Assembly: GCF_003934165.1 (NCBI RefSeq)
Contig: NZ_ML133509.1
Span: 313,928-377,927 of the forward strand
DNA length: 64,000 nucleotides
Reading direction: 5' to 3'
Source: Borborobacter arsenicus
GTDB lineage: Bacteria; Pseudomonadota; Alphaproteobacteria; Rhizobiales; Rhizobiaceae
Each line of letters begins with the position of its first letter. Positions within the stretch are counted from its first letter, which is position 1. This document shows positions 53,392-62,671 of this stretch, piece by piece. The notes beneath the pieces were generated by a model. It ran no database searches. It was not told the DNA's origin and saw nothing but the letters and a program-made list of their open reading frames with translations. The position numbers and the translations under genes were made by a program.

Positions 53392-54821
53392 AACCCGGCC
53401 GCGACCAACAGCAGGCCGCCACCCAGCGCCACGAGTTGGCTGCGCCAGTCGCGAATGATGAAGACGACAGGATCGTCATGCATCTCGTCACGGCGCGCCA
53501 GGATCCAGACCCGCATCGTCATGTAGAGCACGATCGGCGCCAGCGGCCACACCATCCAGGGATGCGGATAAAGTTCGCGCACCGCTGCGCTATCGATATA
53601 GAGCGCCAGCACCAGCGCCGACGAGAATGCCGAAGCCATGCCCGCCTGGGCGATGATTTCCTGATCCTCCGCGCGATAGCCGCGGCCTGCGATACGCTCG
53701 CCCGGCACGAGCACCGAGGAACGCAGTTCGACATAGCGCTTCACCAGCGCCAGCGACAGGAAGAAGAAGATCGAGAAGGCCAGCAGCCAGAACGAGACGT
53801 TGACCCCGGTGGCGGCCGCACCGGCGAGGATGCGCACCGTATAGAGGGCCGCAAGCATCAGGACGTCGATCAGTAGCATGCGCTTGACCGCCAGCGAATA
53901 GGCGGTAGTCGCAACCAGATAACCGGCCAGCACCAGCGCAAATGCCACCGGCAGGAATAGGGCAGCGCCGATGCTGACAGCGAGCAGGACGACAATCGAC
54001 ACGAGGCCGAAGGGAATGGACAAGGCACCGCTGGCAAAGGGCCGATTGCGCTTGGTCGGGTGGCGCCGGTCGAGCCCCAGATCGAAGAAATCATTGACGA
54101 TATAGATGGCCGAAGCCGCCGTACTGAAGGAGATGAAGGCGAGCAGACAGGCCAGCAGCATCCGTTCGTCAAAATATTCGTGCGCCAACACCATCGGCAC
54201 GGCAATCAGCGAATTCTTGAGCCACTGATGCATGCGCAGCATCCTGGCGACCGTTCGCACGGTCACCTTCGGCGCGGCGACGGTTTCGCAGCCATGCTCA
54301 GCCTGCCAACGCGCCGCCTGCCTGTCGGGAGCGACGACGATCGCCTTGCGGGCAGCATCGAAGACCTTGAGGTCGTGCCGGCTGTTGCCGGCATAGTCGA
54401 AGCCGCCATCGCCATAGGCGGCGACCAGCGCACTGCGCTTGCGGCCGGCGGTCAGATTCTCGGCGCCATCGGTGGCCAGAACGGAATCGAAGAGACCAAG
54501 ATGAGCCGCTACAGCCTCGGCGAATTTGCGTGGCGTACCGGTGGCCAGAACGATCTCACGACCGGCCTGGTGCTCCTGCCGCAGACGGGCCACAACCGCA
54601 TCGCGATAAGGAAGGGCTGCCGGGTCAATGTCCACCCGTTCGGCAATCGCCTGTTTCAAACGGGCGGGGCCTTTGGCTAGCCAGAAGGGGACCATAAACA
54701 GGAAAAGCGGGTTCTTGCGAACGAGCAGGAACAGACCTTCCCAGAGAAGATCGGTTGCAATCAGCGTGCCGTCCAGATCGACGGCAAGCGGTATCGCGCT
54801 ATTGTCGGATCGCGCATCCAT
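53382..54821 (-). CDS. HAD phosphatase-UbiA prenyltransferase fusion
   Basis: A 479-residue fusion. Residues 1 to about 195 are a HAD phosphatase with nucleophile D15 and D17 in DLDGTLIATD, ATGTPRKF and the third motif YAGNSRHDLKVF. From about 195 the UbiA membrane domain begins, with the Mg-binding signature N243-D244-x-x-D247-x-x-x-D251 in IVNDFFDLGLDRRHPTKRNRP and RMHQWLKN ahead. This matches decaprenyl-phosphate phosphoribosyl transferase (Rv3806c type) joined to its 5'-phosphatase. ATG at 54821 is chosen over upstream readings. Together with the overlapping DprE1-like gene it should form polyprenyl-phosphate-ribose and oxidise it. Confidence 0.86.
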   Translation of the reverse strand: MDARSDNSAIPLAVDLDGTLIATDLLWEGLFLLVRKNPLFLFMVPFWLAKGPARLKQAIAERVDIDPAALPYRDAVVARLRQEHQAGREIVLATGTPRKFAEAVAAHLGLFDSVLATDGAENLTAGRKRSALVAAYGDGGFDYAGNSRHDLKVFDAARKAIVVAPDRQAARWQAEHGCETVAAPKVTVRTVARMLRMHQWLKNSLIAVPMVLAHEYFDERMLLACLLAFISFSTAASAIYIVNDFFDLGLDRRHPTKRNRPFASGALSIPFGLVSIVVLLAVSIGAALFLPVAFALVLAGYLVATTAYSLAVKRMLLIDVLMLAALYTVRILAGAAATGVNVSFWLLAFSIFFFLSLALVKRYVELRSSVLVPGERIAGRGYRAEDQEIIAQAGMASAFSSALVLALYIDSAAVRELYPHPWMVWPLAPIVLYMTMRVWILARRDEMHDDPVVFIIRDWRSQLVALGGGLLLVAAGLWP

Positions 54822-54984
54822 TGTTCGCCCGCCCTGCCCCGTTTCGATGTTGCGCCGTTCGCCGGCGTCTGGGCATGGGGTATAGCGACCATAGCGGTAG
54901 GGAAGGTTAAACGAGCAGTTGCAGAAACAGGCCGGACGCAAATTTTGCGTGCCATCGTTAAGTGCCTGCTACCGAAAACAGTAA

Positions 54985-55008
54985 AAGGCCGGACATTTGC
55001 CCGGCCTT
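54985..55008 (-). terminator. Terminator of the small secreted protein gene
   Basis: AAGGCCGG/CCGGCCTT with an 8-nt loop; on the minus strand it follows the small gene's stop by 27 bp and is followed by TTTTAC. Confidence 0.7.
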
Positions 55009-55035
55009 CCCTGTTTCTATCCTACTCGAGCCGAC

Positions 55036-55299
55036 TTACTTGATACGGGCCACTCCGCCCGAAATCTCGATGGTTTCGCTGCCGGTCAGTGCTTCGCGAT
55101 CGCCATTGGGCATGGTCACGAAACAGCCATTGGCGCAGAACTCCACGGTTTCGCCAGCCGCAAGGGCAAGCTCGGTCTTGCTGCCGCCTTCAGTGACGAT
55201 CAGCGTGCGCGGCTCGGTGTCCTTGTTGATCGCGCTTGCGCCAAAGGCCGTGTTGCCGGCAAGGACAAGAGCGCCCGCCGCAAGAAGAAATCTCATCAT
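55036..55299 (-). CDS. Small secreted hypothetical protein
   Basis: An 87-residue exported protein: MMRFLLAAGALVLAGNTAFGASA signal, then TEPRTLIVTEGGSKTELALAAGETVEFCANGCFV and TIEISGGVARIK. The Cys pair in FCANGCF could form a disulfide. No family name can be given. The two adjacent ATGs at 55299 and 55296 are both possible; the ribosome site is weak. Divergent context: it follows the MscS gene on the same strand and precedes the UbiA fusion. Confidence 0.68.
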   Translation of the reverse strand: MMRFLLAAGALVLAGNTAFGASAINKDTEPRTLIVTEGGSKTELALAAGETVEFCANGCFVTMPNGDREALTGSETIEISGGVARIK

Positions 55300-55440
55300 C
55301 GCAATGTCGGTGTTCCCACCGCCTCTGTTGCCATTCGCAAGGCACTGCCGCCTTTGCAGCGACCTTATATGAGTTGCAAGCTGAACGGCAACTGAATGAC
55401 ACATTCATGCCAAATTTGGCAAAGGCCCCGCCCCGCGGGG

Positions 55441-57948
55441 TTATTCCGGGTCGGGGCGTTTCGACCGGCGGCGCGGTCGCGCTTCGGCCGCCTGCCGGGC
55501 CTTGGCCTGCTCGGCCTCGTAATGCTGTGCTTCGGCCTTCTCATCGTCGGCGGGCCATTTGGGTTCCGGCGGCGGCTCGATGAAACGGGGCGTTGAGGGA
55601 ATGGGAATGCCGGCGCCTTCGAATGCGTCGATAATTGCGAAGCGGATATCGTTCTGGACGCCGCTGCCATTGTTGATATCGGCCAGAAAGGCGCGAATCT
55701 CGAATTCAAGCGCGGCCGGTCCGAAATTGGCAAACAGCACGAAGGGCTCGGGGTTCTTGAGCACCAGCGGATGGTTGCGGGCGATCTCCAGCAGGATTTC
55801 ATGTACACGCCTGACGTCGGAGCCATAGGCGACGCCGACCTTGACCTCGATGCGGCCGAGCTTGTTGCGGTGCGTCCAGTTGCCAACGGCACTGTTGATC
55901 AGTTCGGAGTTGGGCAGGATGACCGTCTGGCGCTGGAAGGTCTCGATTTCGGTCGCCCGCACGCTGATCTTCTTGACCGTTCCCGATACCGCGCCTGCCA
56001 CGATCCAGTCGCCAGCCTTGAACGGGCGCTCAGCCAGGAGGATCAGGCCGGAGACGAAGTTGGACACCACATTCTGCAGGCCGAAGCCGATACCGAGCGA
56101 CAGGCCGCCGGCGATAAGGGCAAAATTCGAAAGGTCGATGCCCGCCGCCGAAATGCCGATCAGCGCAGCAATCGCCAGACCGGCATAGCCGACCACAGTG
56201 CGGATCGAGTTGCGCACGCCGGTGTCGACCTTGCCGCGCGCCATGACCGAGCCGTCCAGCCAGCCCTGGAACCATCTGGTTAGGAAGTAGCCGATGGCAA
56301 AGACGATCAGCCCCGTGACGATGGCGAAGGGGGAGAACGAGAAGCTGCCGATCTTGAAGCCGGTCGCCAGCTTGTCCAGCCAGGTGGCAATATCGCCCGG
56401 CTGGAAGCCCCATTGGAACAGCACCAGCGGCAACAGGACGGCGACAATCAGTATGTTGATCAGGACGCTTGCGGCCAGGCCAAGCTGGTCGAACATGGTC
56501 TCGTCAGTGCCGTAGCGTTCCTGCAGACGGCGGCCGACGGCGGTGTTGGCGAAACTGCCCTCTTCGGCAATAGCGCGCGAGGACAGGAAGCCTATATAGG
56601 CGGTTGCCAGGATGGCGCCGGTTATGACGATCTGCCGCGACACAAATTGCGCGAAGCTGACATAGCCCAACAGTGCCGAGATGATGGTTACCGCCCCGAG
56701 GAAATAGAACAGGAAGCGCAGCGTTGGCGGCCATGGGCGCGGCGCTCCTTCTTCATCGGCAAAGGGCCTGACGGTGCCTATCAGCACCAGGAGCAGGCCG
56801 ACGGTTATCGCGGCAACGAGGCTTTTCAGGATGGTGACGGAAAGCGGCGAACTCAGCGTTTCGCTGATGACGCCCATCAGATAATCGAACCCGACCACCA
56901 GCGCCATTATCGTCATGAGCCAGACCAGCAGGCGGCCGGGCCTTGGCTCGATCGGCAGAAGCCGCCATGCCGGCATATCCGGCGAAAACACCGCATGGCT
57001 GAGCCGGTTGACGAAGAAGGCTATGAAGATGACGACGCCTACGCCGTTAAGCAGGACGCCAATATCGCCACGCAACACATTGAAATAATTGTAAAGACCA
57101 ATGGTCGCGTTGAGGAACACGCTGACGGCGATGCTTGGCAGAAGCGTCGACCAGAAGGCAACCGACAGCCGGGAGAGATAGGACGGATCTTCGTCTTCCG
57201 CGTCGCGGTAGAATAGCCGGCGAAAGAGGCGTTTTCCGCCGAATTGCAATGCGGCTGCGGCCAGCAGCGCCAGGAATGTCGCCGTCAGCACCGCATTGTA
57301 TTTGAACTGGACGACAAAGCGCAGCCAGGACGATATCGATTTATAGAGCGCGCCAAACTCGTGCTGGACTGCTCCTCCCACCTCGCCGCTGAATGCGTCG
57401 CCAAGCCGGTAGCGCTTGGTCAGCATGGTGGTGAAAAGCTCGCGCCGCAGTGTCGAGATCGTGTTGATCAGTCCGTGGACGCGAACCGATAAGTCTTCGG
57501 CATTGCCGAGAAGGACGTTGATTTCGGCCTTTTCGGTGGTCAGCGCCTGACGTTCCTTCGCAACCAGTTCGGGCTCGGCGGGCTGGCCCTCAGCCGGCGG
57601 GGGGCCCAGCTGCTCGATGCGTGAGTTGATTTCTGTCAGCCTTGGCCGGAATGCCACGCCGCTGCCCAGCAGAGACTTGCCGATCGTCTCCAGTTCGGCC
57701 CGGTTCTCGACAAGGCCTTCCTCGTCCTCGCCGCCGGCTTCGATTTCCTTTTCGATCGTGTCGAGCTGGGCTGCGAGCCTCTCGATCGTCTGGCGCTGTT
57801 CCGCAACGACCCCACCGGTCGTTCCATTGGCCGGCGTTACAGCCTGCGCAAGCGCTGCGTCAGGCCATCCGGCGGCCACAAACAGCATCGCCAGAAGCGC
57901 AACAAGGCGGCACAAAATTCCACGCAATCGTCTGTCGGGGCGACTCAC
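55441..57948 (-). CDS. MscS-family mechanosensitive channel (DUF3772 N-terminus)
   Basis: About 835 residues: signal-like N-terminus (CRLVALLAMLFVAAGWPDAALAQ), a periplasmic coiled-coil domain of about 170 residues with glutamate-rich helices (DUF3772 type), some eleven membrane spans and the MscS core from about residue 620. The pore helix region is LIAGGLSLGIGFGLQNVVSNFVSG, the beta domain has GDWIVAGAVSGTVKKISVRATEIETF, and the C-terminal alpha-beta domain follows. Start uncertain: GTG at 57948 is used; TTG at 57969 is possible. It protects cells from osmotic downshock. Confidence 0.9.
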   Translation of the reverse strand: MSRPDRRLRGILCRLVALLAMLFVAAGWPDAALAQAVTPANGTTGGVVAEQRQTIERLAAQLDTIEKEIEAGGEDEEGLVENRAELETIGKSLLGSGVAFRPRLTEINSRIEQLGPPPAEGQPAEPELVAKERQALTTEKAEINVLLGNAEDLSVRVHGLINTISTLRRELFTTMLTKRYRLGDAFSGEVGGAVQHEFGALYKSISSWLRFVVQFKYNAVLTATFLALLAAAALQFGGKRLFRRLFYRDAEDEDPSYLSRLSVAFWSTLLPSIAVSVFLNATIGLYNYFNVLRGDIGVLLNGVGVVIFIAFFVNRLSHAVFSPDMPAWRLLPIEPRPGRLLVWLMTIMALVVGFDYLMGVISETLSSPLSVTILKSLVAAITVGLLLVLIGTVRPFADEEGAPRPWPPTLRFLFYFLGAVTIISALLGYVSFAQFVSRQIVITGAILATAYIGFLSSRAIAEEGSFANTAVGRRLQERYGTDETMFDQLGLAASVLINILIVAVLLPLVLFQWGFQPGDIATWLDKLATGFKIGSFSFSPFAIVTGLIVFAIGYFLTRWFQGWLDGSVMARGKVDTGVRNSIRTVVGYAGLAIAALIGISAAGIDLSNFALIAGGLSLGIGFGLQNVVSNFVSGLILLAERPFKAGDWIVAGAVSGTVKKISVRATEIETFQRQTVILPNSELINSAVGNWTHRNKLGRIEVKVGVAYGSDVRRVHEILLEIARNHPLVLKNPEPFVLFANFGPAALEFEIRAFLADINNGSGVQNDIRFAIIDAFEGAGIPIPSTPRFIEPPPEPKWPADDEKAEAQHYEAEQAKARQAAEARPRRRSKRPDPE

Positions 57949-58103
57949 TGGCTCACGAACCGGCTGCAAAAGGGTCCGATAGTGATAAAGATGGCGGGAC
58001 AGCGGGGCAACAGGTCGGCGTCATGAAAAGCCATGGCGCAATATTGGCTTTCGCGGCTTCGCCTGCTCTATAGTCTCCGGCCTATCTCACCTGGACCAGA
58101 TGC

Positions 58104-59363
58104 ATGGCGGAATATTCGGCTTTCTCGCTCCTGAAAAACGCGCTGAACGGAAACCGGGACTGGAAGCAGGCCTGGCGCAAGCCCGACCCAAAGCCTTCCT
58201 ATGAGGTGATCGTGGTCGGCGGCGGCGGGCATGGCCTGGCAACCGCCTATTATCTTGCCAGGGAGCACGGCATCGCCAATGTCGCCGTGCTCGAAAAGGG
58301 CTGGCTCGGCTCCGGCAATGTCGGCCGTAACACGACAGCGGTGCGCTCCAACTATCTCCTGCCGCAAAACAGCCGGTTCTACGAGCACTCGATGAAATTG
58401 TGGGAAAACCTCTCCCATGAGCTGAATTACAATGTGATGTTCTCGCAGCGCGGCTGCCTCAACCTGGCGCACACGCCGGGCCAGCTCGATGACTATGCGC
58501 GACGCGGCAACGCCATGCGCCATGAGGGCATCGACGCCGAACTGATGACGCCTGCCCAGATCGAGCGGCTGGTGCCCGGCCTCGACATGTCAGCATCGGC
58601 GCGCTTCCCGATCATCGGCGGGCTGATGCAGCGGCGGGCCGGCACGGCGCGCCACGACGCGGTTGCCTGGGGCTATGCGCGGGCGGCCGATCGGCGCGGC
58701 GTCGACATCATCGAAAATTGCGAAGTCACCGGCTTCCTCCGCGATGGTGACCGCGTGGTCGGCGTCACCACGACGCGCGGCGAAATCCGCGCCAGCAAGG
58801 TCGCGGTGGCGGTTGCCGGCCATACCGGCCATGTCATGAAGCTTGCCGGCATCGAGCGCCTGCCGATCGAAAGCCATGTGCTGCAGGCCTTCGTGTCGGA
58901 ATCGCTCAAACCCTTCCTGCACACGGTCATCACCTTCGGCATGGGCCATTTCTATGCCTCGCAATCCGATAAGGGCGGGCTGATCTATGGCGGCGACCTC
59001 GACGGCTACAACAGCTACGCCCAGCGAGGCAGCCTGCCGGTCATGGAAGATGTCATGAGCGAGATGCTGGCGCTGTTTCCAAGCCTGGCGCGCGTGCGCG
59101 TGCTGCGCTCATGGGGCGGGGTATGCGACATGTCGATGGACGGTTCACCCATCATCACCACCGGCCCCCTGCCCGGCATGTATCTGAATGCCGGCTGGTG
59201 TTATGGCGGCTTCAAGGCCACCCCCGCCTCCGGATGGTGCTTCGCCCACACCATCGCCCGCGACGAGCCGCACGAATTCAACGCAGCCTTCACGCTTGAC
59301 CGCTTCCATCGCGGCATCCTCATCGACGACAAGGGCCAGGGCTCAACCCCTCGGCTTCACTGA
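58104..59363 (+). CDS. soxB: Sarcosine oxidase beta subunit
   Basis: Catalytic subunit of heterotetrameric sarcosine oxidase, which oxidises sarcosine to glycine with methylene-tetrahydrofolate and H2O2. The 419-residue protein has the FAD-binding VIVVGGGGHGLATAYYLA, GWLGSGNVGRNTTAVRSNYL, and the covalent-FMN His in TARHDAVAWGYARAA. The C-terminal GMYLNAGWCYGGFKATPASG is also diagnostic. First gene of soxBDAG; soxD follows after 12 bp. Confidence 0.96.
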   Translation: MAEYSAFSLLKNALNGNRDWKQAWRKPDPKPSYEVIVVGGGGHGLATAYYLAREHGIANVAVLEKGWLGSGNVGRNTTAVRSNYLLPQNSRFYEHSMKLWENLSHELNYNVMFSQRGCLNLAHTPGQLDDYARRGNAMRHEGIDAELMTPAQIERLVPGLDMSASARFPIIGGLMQRRAGTARHDAVAWGYARAADRRGVDIIENCEVTGFLRDGDRVVGVTTTRGEIRASKVAVAVAGHTGHVMKLAGIERLPIESHVLQAFVSESLKPFLHTVITFGMGHFYASQSDKGGLIYGGDLDGYNSYAQRGSLPVMEDVMSEMLALFPSLARVRVLRSWGGVCDMSMDGSPIITTGPLPGMYLNAGWCYGGFKATPASGWCFAHTIARDEPHEFNAAFTLDRFHRGILIDDKGQGSTPRLH

Positions 59364-59375
59364 GCGGAATTCCAG

Positions 59376-59678
59376 ATGCTGATTACTTGCCCCTATTGCG
59401 GCCCGCGCAACGTCAGCGAATACACCTATCAGGGCGACGGCAACCGCACCCGCCCCGATCCCGCCTCAACGGACCAGGCGGCATGGAACGAATATGTCTA
59501 TGATCGGCTCAATCCGGCCGGCGACCATCATGAAATCTGGCAGCATTCCGGCGGCTGCCGTGCTCATCTTCGCGTAACGCGCAACACGCTGACGCATGTT
59601 GTCACCGAAGTCTCTTTCGCTCGTGATGCGGGACACCGCAAATCCGAACGCCACCGCAAGCCGGGAGCCCACGCATGA
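59376..59678 (+). CDS. soxD: Sarcosine oxidase delta subunit
   Basis: Small zinc-binding subunit of 100 residues: MLITCPYCGPRNVSEYTYQGD with Cys5 and Cys8, then EYVYDRLNPAGDHHEIWQHSGGC with His and Cys ligands, and RNTLTHVVTEVSF. The tail is a basic extension (GHRKSERHRKPG). Its stop overlaps the soxA start by four bases. Confidence 0.95.
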   Translation: MLITCPYCGPRNVSEYTYQGDGNRTRPDPASTDQAAWNEYVYDRLNPAGDHHEIWQHSGGCRAHLRVTRNTLTHVVTEVSFARDAGHRKSERHRKPGAHA

Positions 59679-62671
59679 GCCCGCGCCGCGCCACTGCCGG
59701 CGGGCGCATCGACCGCCAGCGCACCATCCGCTTCACCTTCGACGGCCACCAGTTCACCGGCCATGCCGGCGACACGCTGGCTTCGGCGCTGCTGGCCAAC
59801 GGTGTCACGCTGTTCGGCCGTTCGTTCAAATATCACCGGCCTCGCGGAGTCATGACCGCCGGTGTCAACGAGCCAAATGCCTTGGTGACCATCGTAAATG
59901 GCGGCGTGCGCGAACCGAACATCCCCGCCACCACGGTGGAGATATTCGACGGGTTGACAGCCGAGAGCCAGAACCGCTTTCCCACGCTTTCCTACGACAT
60001 CGGCGCATTGAACCAGCTTGGCGGCAGGCTTCTGAGCGCGGGCTTCTATTACAAGACCTTCATGGGACCGGTCATCGGCCCGCTGAAGGGTACGCGCCTG
60101 TGGATGGCGTGCGAATATTTCATCCGTCGCGCCGCCGGCCTCGGCAGCGCCGGGCTGGAGAAGGACCCGGCGCGCTACGAGCGCATGAACGCATTCTGCG
60201 ACGTGCTGGTGGTTGGTTCCGGCCCTGCCGGGCTGATGGCAGCGCAAGCGGCCGCGGAAAGCGGCGCGCGAGTCATCCTTGCGGAACTCGAAGCAGTTCC
60301 GGGCGGCTCGGCCAACTGGTCCGATGAGGCGATCGACGGCATGCCGGCGGCGAAATGGGCAAGCTCGGCCGTCGGCAAGCTGAAGGCTCTTGAAAACGTC
60401 CGGCTGCTGCCGCGCACCACCGTCTGGGGCTATTATGACGACAACACGCTTGCGGCGGTCGAGCGCGTCACCGACCACAAGAGCGCGCCCGCAAAGGGCG
60501 AGCCGCGCCATCGCCACTGGACCATCCGCGCGCAGACCGTAGTGCTGGCGACCGGGGCGCTGGAGCGGCCACTGGTGTTTCCCGGCAATGACCGTCCCGG
60601 CGTGATGCTGGCCGATGCAGCACGGCGCTATGTCAACCAGTTCGGCGTGCTGCCGGGCGAGAAGATCGCCATCTTCACCAATAATGACAGCGCCTACCGG
60701 GCCGCTCACGCGCTGAAAAAAGCCGGGGCTGCCATCGTCGCCATCATCGACCTACGCCGCGAGGTTTCCGACGCAGCGCGCCAGATCGCGGCGAGCGTCG
60801 TCGGCGAGCATCTGACCGGCCATGCCGTCGTGGCGACCGAGGGCGGCAAGCAAGTCTCGGGCATAAAAGTCCAGCCCTTCGACATTGCGACAGCCTCGGT
60901 GTCCGGCGATCCGCGCAGTCTCCATGCCGACTGCCTGCTGGTGTCGGGCGGCTGGTCGCCAACCATCCATCTCGCCAGCCAGGCCGGATTGAAGCCTGTC
61001 TGGATTGAGCAACTACAGGCATTCTTGCCGCCGCAGCCGACGCAAAAATGGCTCGCTGCCGGGGCCATCACCGGCAGTTTCTCCACGCAGGAAGCGATTT
61101 CACAAGGCCATGCCGCTGGTGCCAAGGCAGCAGACTCCAAGAGTGCCGAGCCGGGCGACCTCCCCATTGCCGATGCAGATTCGCTTGATCCTTGCCCCGC
61201 CCCGATCTTTGAGATTAAGGCGCCCGGGAAAGCCTTTGTCGACCACCAGCACGACGTCACTGCCGACGATGTGCGGCTTGCCCATCGCGAAGGCTTCGTC
61301 TCGGTCGAGCATCTGAAGCGCTACACAACGCTCGGCATGGCGACCGACCAGGGCAAGACCTCCAACGTGCCGGGCCTTGCCATCATGGCCGAGACGCTCG
61401 GCAAGCCGATCCCCGAAGTCGGCACGACTCGCTTTCGCCCGCCCTTTGCGCCCGTGTCGGTGGGAGCGCTGGCCGCCGAACGCTATGGCGACATCCGCCC
61501 CGAGCGGTTGACGCCGATGCATGACTGGCATGTCGAGAATGGCGCGACGCTCTATGCCGCCGGCCTGTGGCACCGCCCGATGATTTATGGCCTTGCCGGA
61601 GAAACCGTCGAACAGGCCTATGTGCGCGAAACGAAGGCCGTGCGTGGTGGCGTCGGGTTGGTCGATGTCTCGACGCTGGGCAAGATCGCCGTGCAGGGGC
61701 CGGATGCCGCGGCTTTCCTCGACCGCGTCTACACCAACATGTTTTCCACGCTTGCGGTCGGCAAGGCGCGCTATGGGCTGATGTTGCGCGAGGATGGCTT
61801 TGTCCTCGATGACGGCACGACATGGCGGCTTGGCGAGCATGATTTCCTCATGACCACCACCACGGCCAATGCCGGCAAGGTCATGCAGCATCTGGAATAT
61901 CTGCTCGATGTCGTCTGGCCGGAACTCAGGGTCCACCTCACCTCCGTCACTGACCAATGGGCGGGGGCCGCGATCTCGGGTCCGAAATCACGGGAGGTGC
62001 TGGCGGCCTGTGTCACTGGAACCGCCGTGGATAACGACGCCCTGCCCTTCATGGGCATCGTGCATGGCGAGATCGACGGCGCGCCAGTGATGATCTGTCG
62101 CCTCTCGTTCTCCGGTGAGCTTGCCTATGAGGTCTATTGCGGCGCCGGCCACGGCACCCATGTCTGGGCGACCCTGATGAAGGGGGGCGAGAATTTCGGC
62201 ATCGTGCCCTATGGGCTGGAGGCGCTGGGCACGATGCGGATCGAAAAGGGCCACGTCACCGGCGCCGAGATCGACGGCCGCACCACCGCGCGCGACCTGC
62301 ATCTCGACTGGATGTTGTCGAAGAAAAAGCCCTTCATCGGCTCGGCGATGATGGATCGCGAGGGCTTGCTAGCGGAAGACCGGCTCCAGCTTGTCGGCAT
62401 AATCTCGCTCGACAACCGGCCGCTCAACGGCGGCGCGCATATTGTCGAGCATCTGGACGAGGCCAACCCGCATGGCTCGATCGGCCATCTCACGGCCGCC
62501 TGCTATTCGCCTGTGCTCGGGCGATATATCGGGCTGGCGCTGGTGAGCGGCGGCAAGGCACGGCACGGCAGCCGCGCCTTCGTCTCCGATCCGCTGCGCA
62601 GGCGCTTCGGTCCCATCGAGATCGTCAGCCACCATTTCTACGATCCCGAAGGGAGCCGCATGCATGGTTGA
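59675..62671 (+). CDS. soxA: Sarcosine oxidase alpha subunit
   Basis: The 998-residue large subunit. N-terminal ferredoxin-like 2Fe-2S-type domain without its cysteines (RTIRFTFDGHQFTGHAGDTLASALLANG), NAD-binding domain near residue 175 (DVLVVGSGPAGLMAAQAAAESG), and a C-terminal GcvT-type folate-binding aminomethyltransferase domain (about 610-998; GVGLVDVSTLGKIAVQGPDA). All landmarks of heterotetrameric sarcosine oxidase are present. Its end overlaps soxG by eight bases. Confidence 0.96.
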   Translation: MSPRRATAGGRIDRQRTIRFTFDGHQFTGHAGDTLASALLANGVTLFGRSFKYHRPRGVMTAGVNEPNALVTIVNGGVREPNIPATTVEIFDGLTAESQNRFPTLSYDIGALNQLGGRLLSAGFYYKTFMGPVIGPLKGTRLWMACEYFIRRAAGLGSAGLEKDPARYERMNAFCDVLVVGSGPAGLMAAQAAAESGARVILAELEAVPGGSANWSDEAIDGMPAAKWASSAVGKLKALENVRLLPRTTVWGYYDDNTLAAVERVTDHKSAPAKGEPRHRHWTIRAQTVVLATGALERPLVFPGNDRPGVMLADAARRYVNQFGVLPGEKIAIFTNNDSAYRAAHALKKAGAAIVAIIDLRREVSDAARQIAASVVGEHLTGHAVVATEGGKQVSGIKVQPFDIATASVSGDPRSLHADCLLVSGGWSPTIHLASQAGLKPVWIEQLQAFLPPQPTQKWLAAGAITGSFSTQEAISQGHAAGAKAADSKSAEPGDLPIADADSLDPCPAPIFEIKAPGKAFVDHQHDVTADDVRLAHREGFVSVEHLKRYTTLGMATDQGKTSNVPGLAIMAETLGKPIPEVGTTRFRPPFAPVSVGALAAERYGDIRPERLTPMHDWHVENGATLYAAGLWHRPMIYGLAGETVEQAYVRETKAVRGGVGLVDVSTLGKIAVQGPDAAAFLDRVYTNMFSTLAVGKARYGLMLREDGFVLDDGTTWRLGEHDFLMTTTTANAGKVMQHLEYLLDVVWPELRVHLTSVTDQWAGAAISGPKSREVLAACVTGTAVDNDALPFMGIVHGEIDGAPVMICRLSFSGELAYEVYCGAGHGTHVWATLMKGGENFGIVPYGLEALGTMRIEKGHVTGAEIDGRTTARDLHLDWMLSKKKPFIGSAMMDREGLLAEDRLQLVGIISLDNRPLNGGAHIVEHLDEANPHGSIGHLTAACYSPVLGRYIGLALVSGGKARHGSRAFVSDPLRRRFGPIEIVSHHFYDPEGSRMHG

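Noticed and set aside
52003-53526. A 507-codon plus-strand frame over the DprE1-like gene
   Set aside because: Its translation is Arg/Gln/His-rich low-quality sequence and it lies opposite the DprE1-like gene, which has clear FAD motifs.
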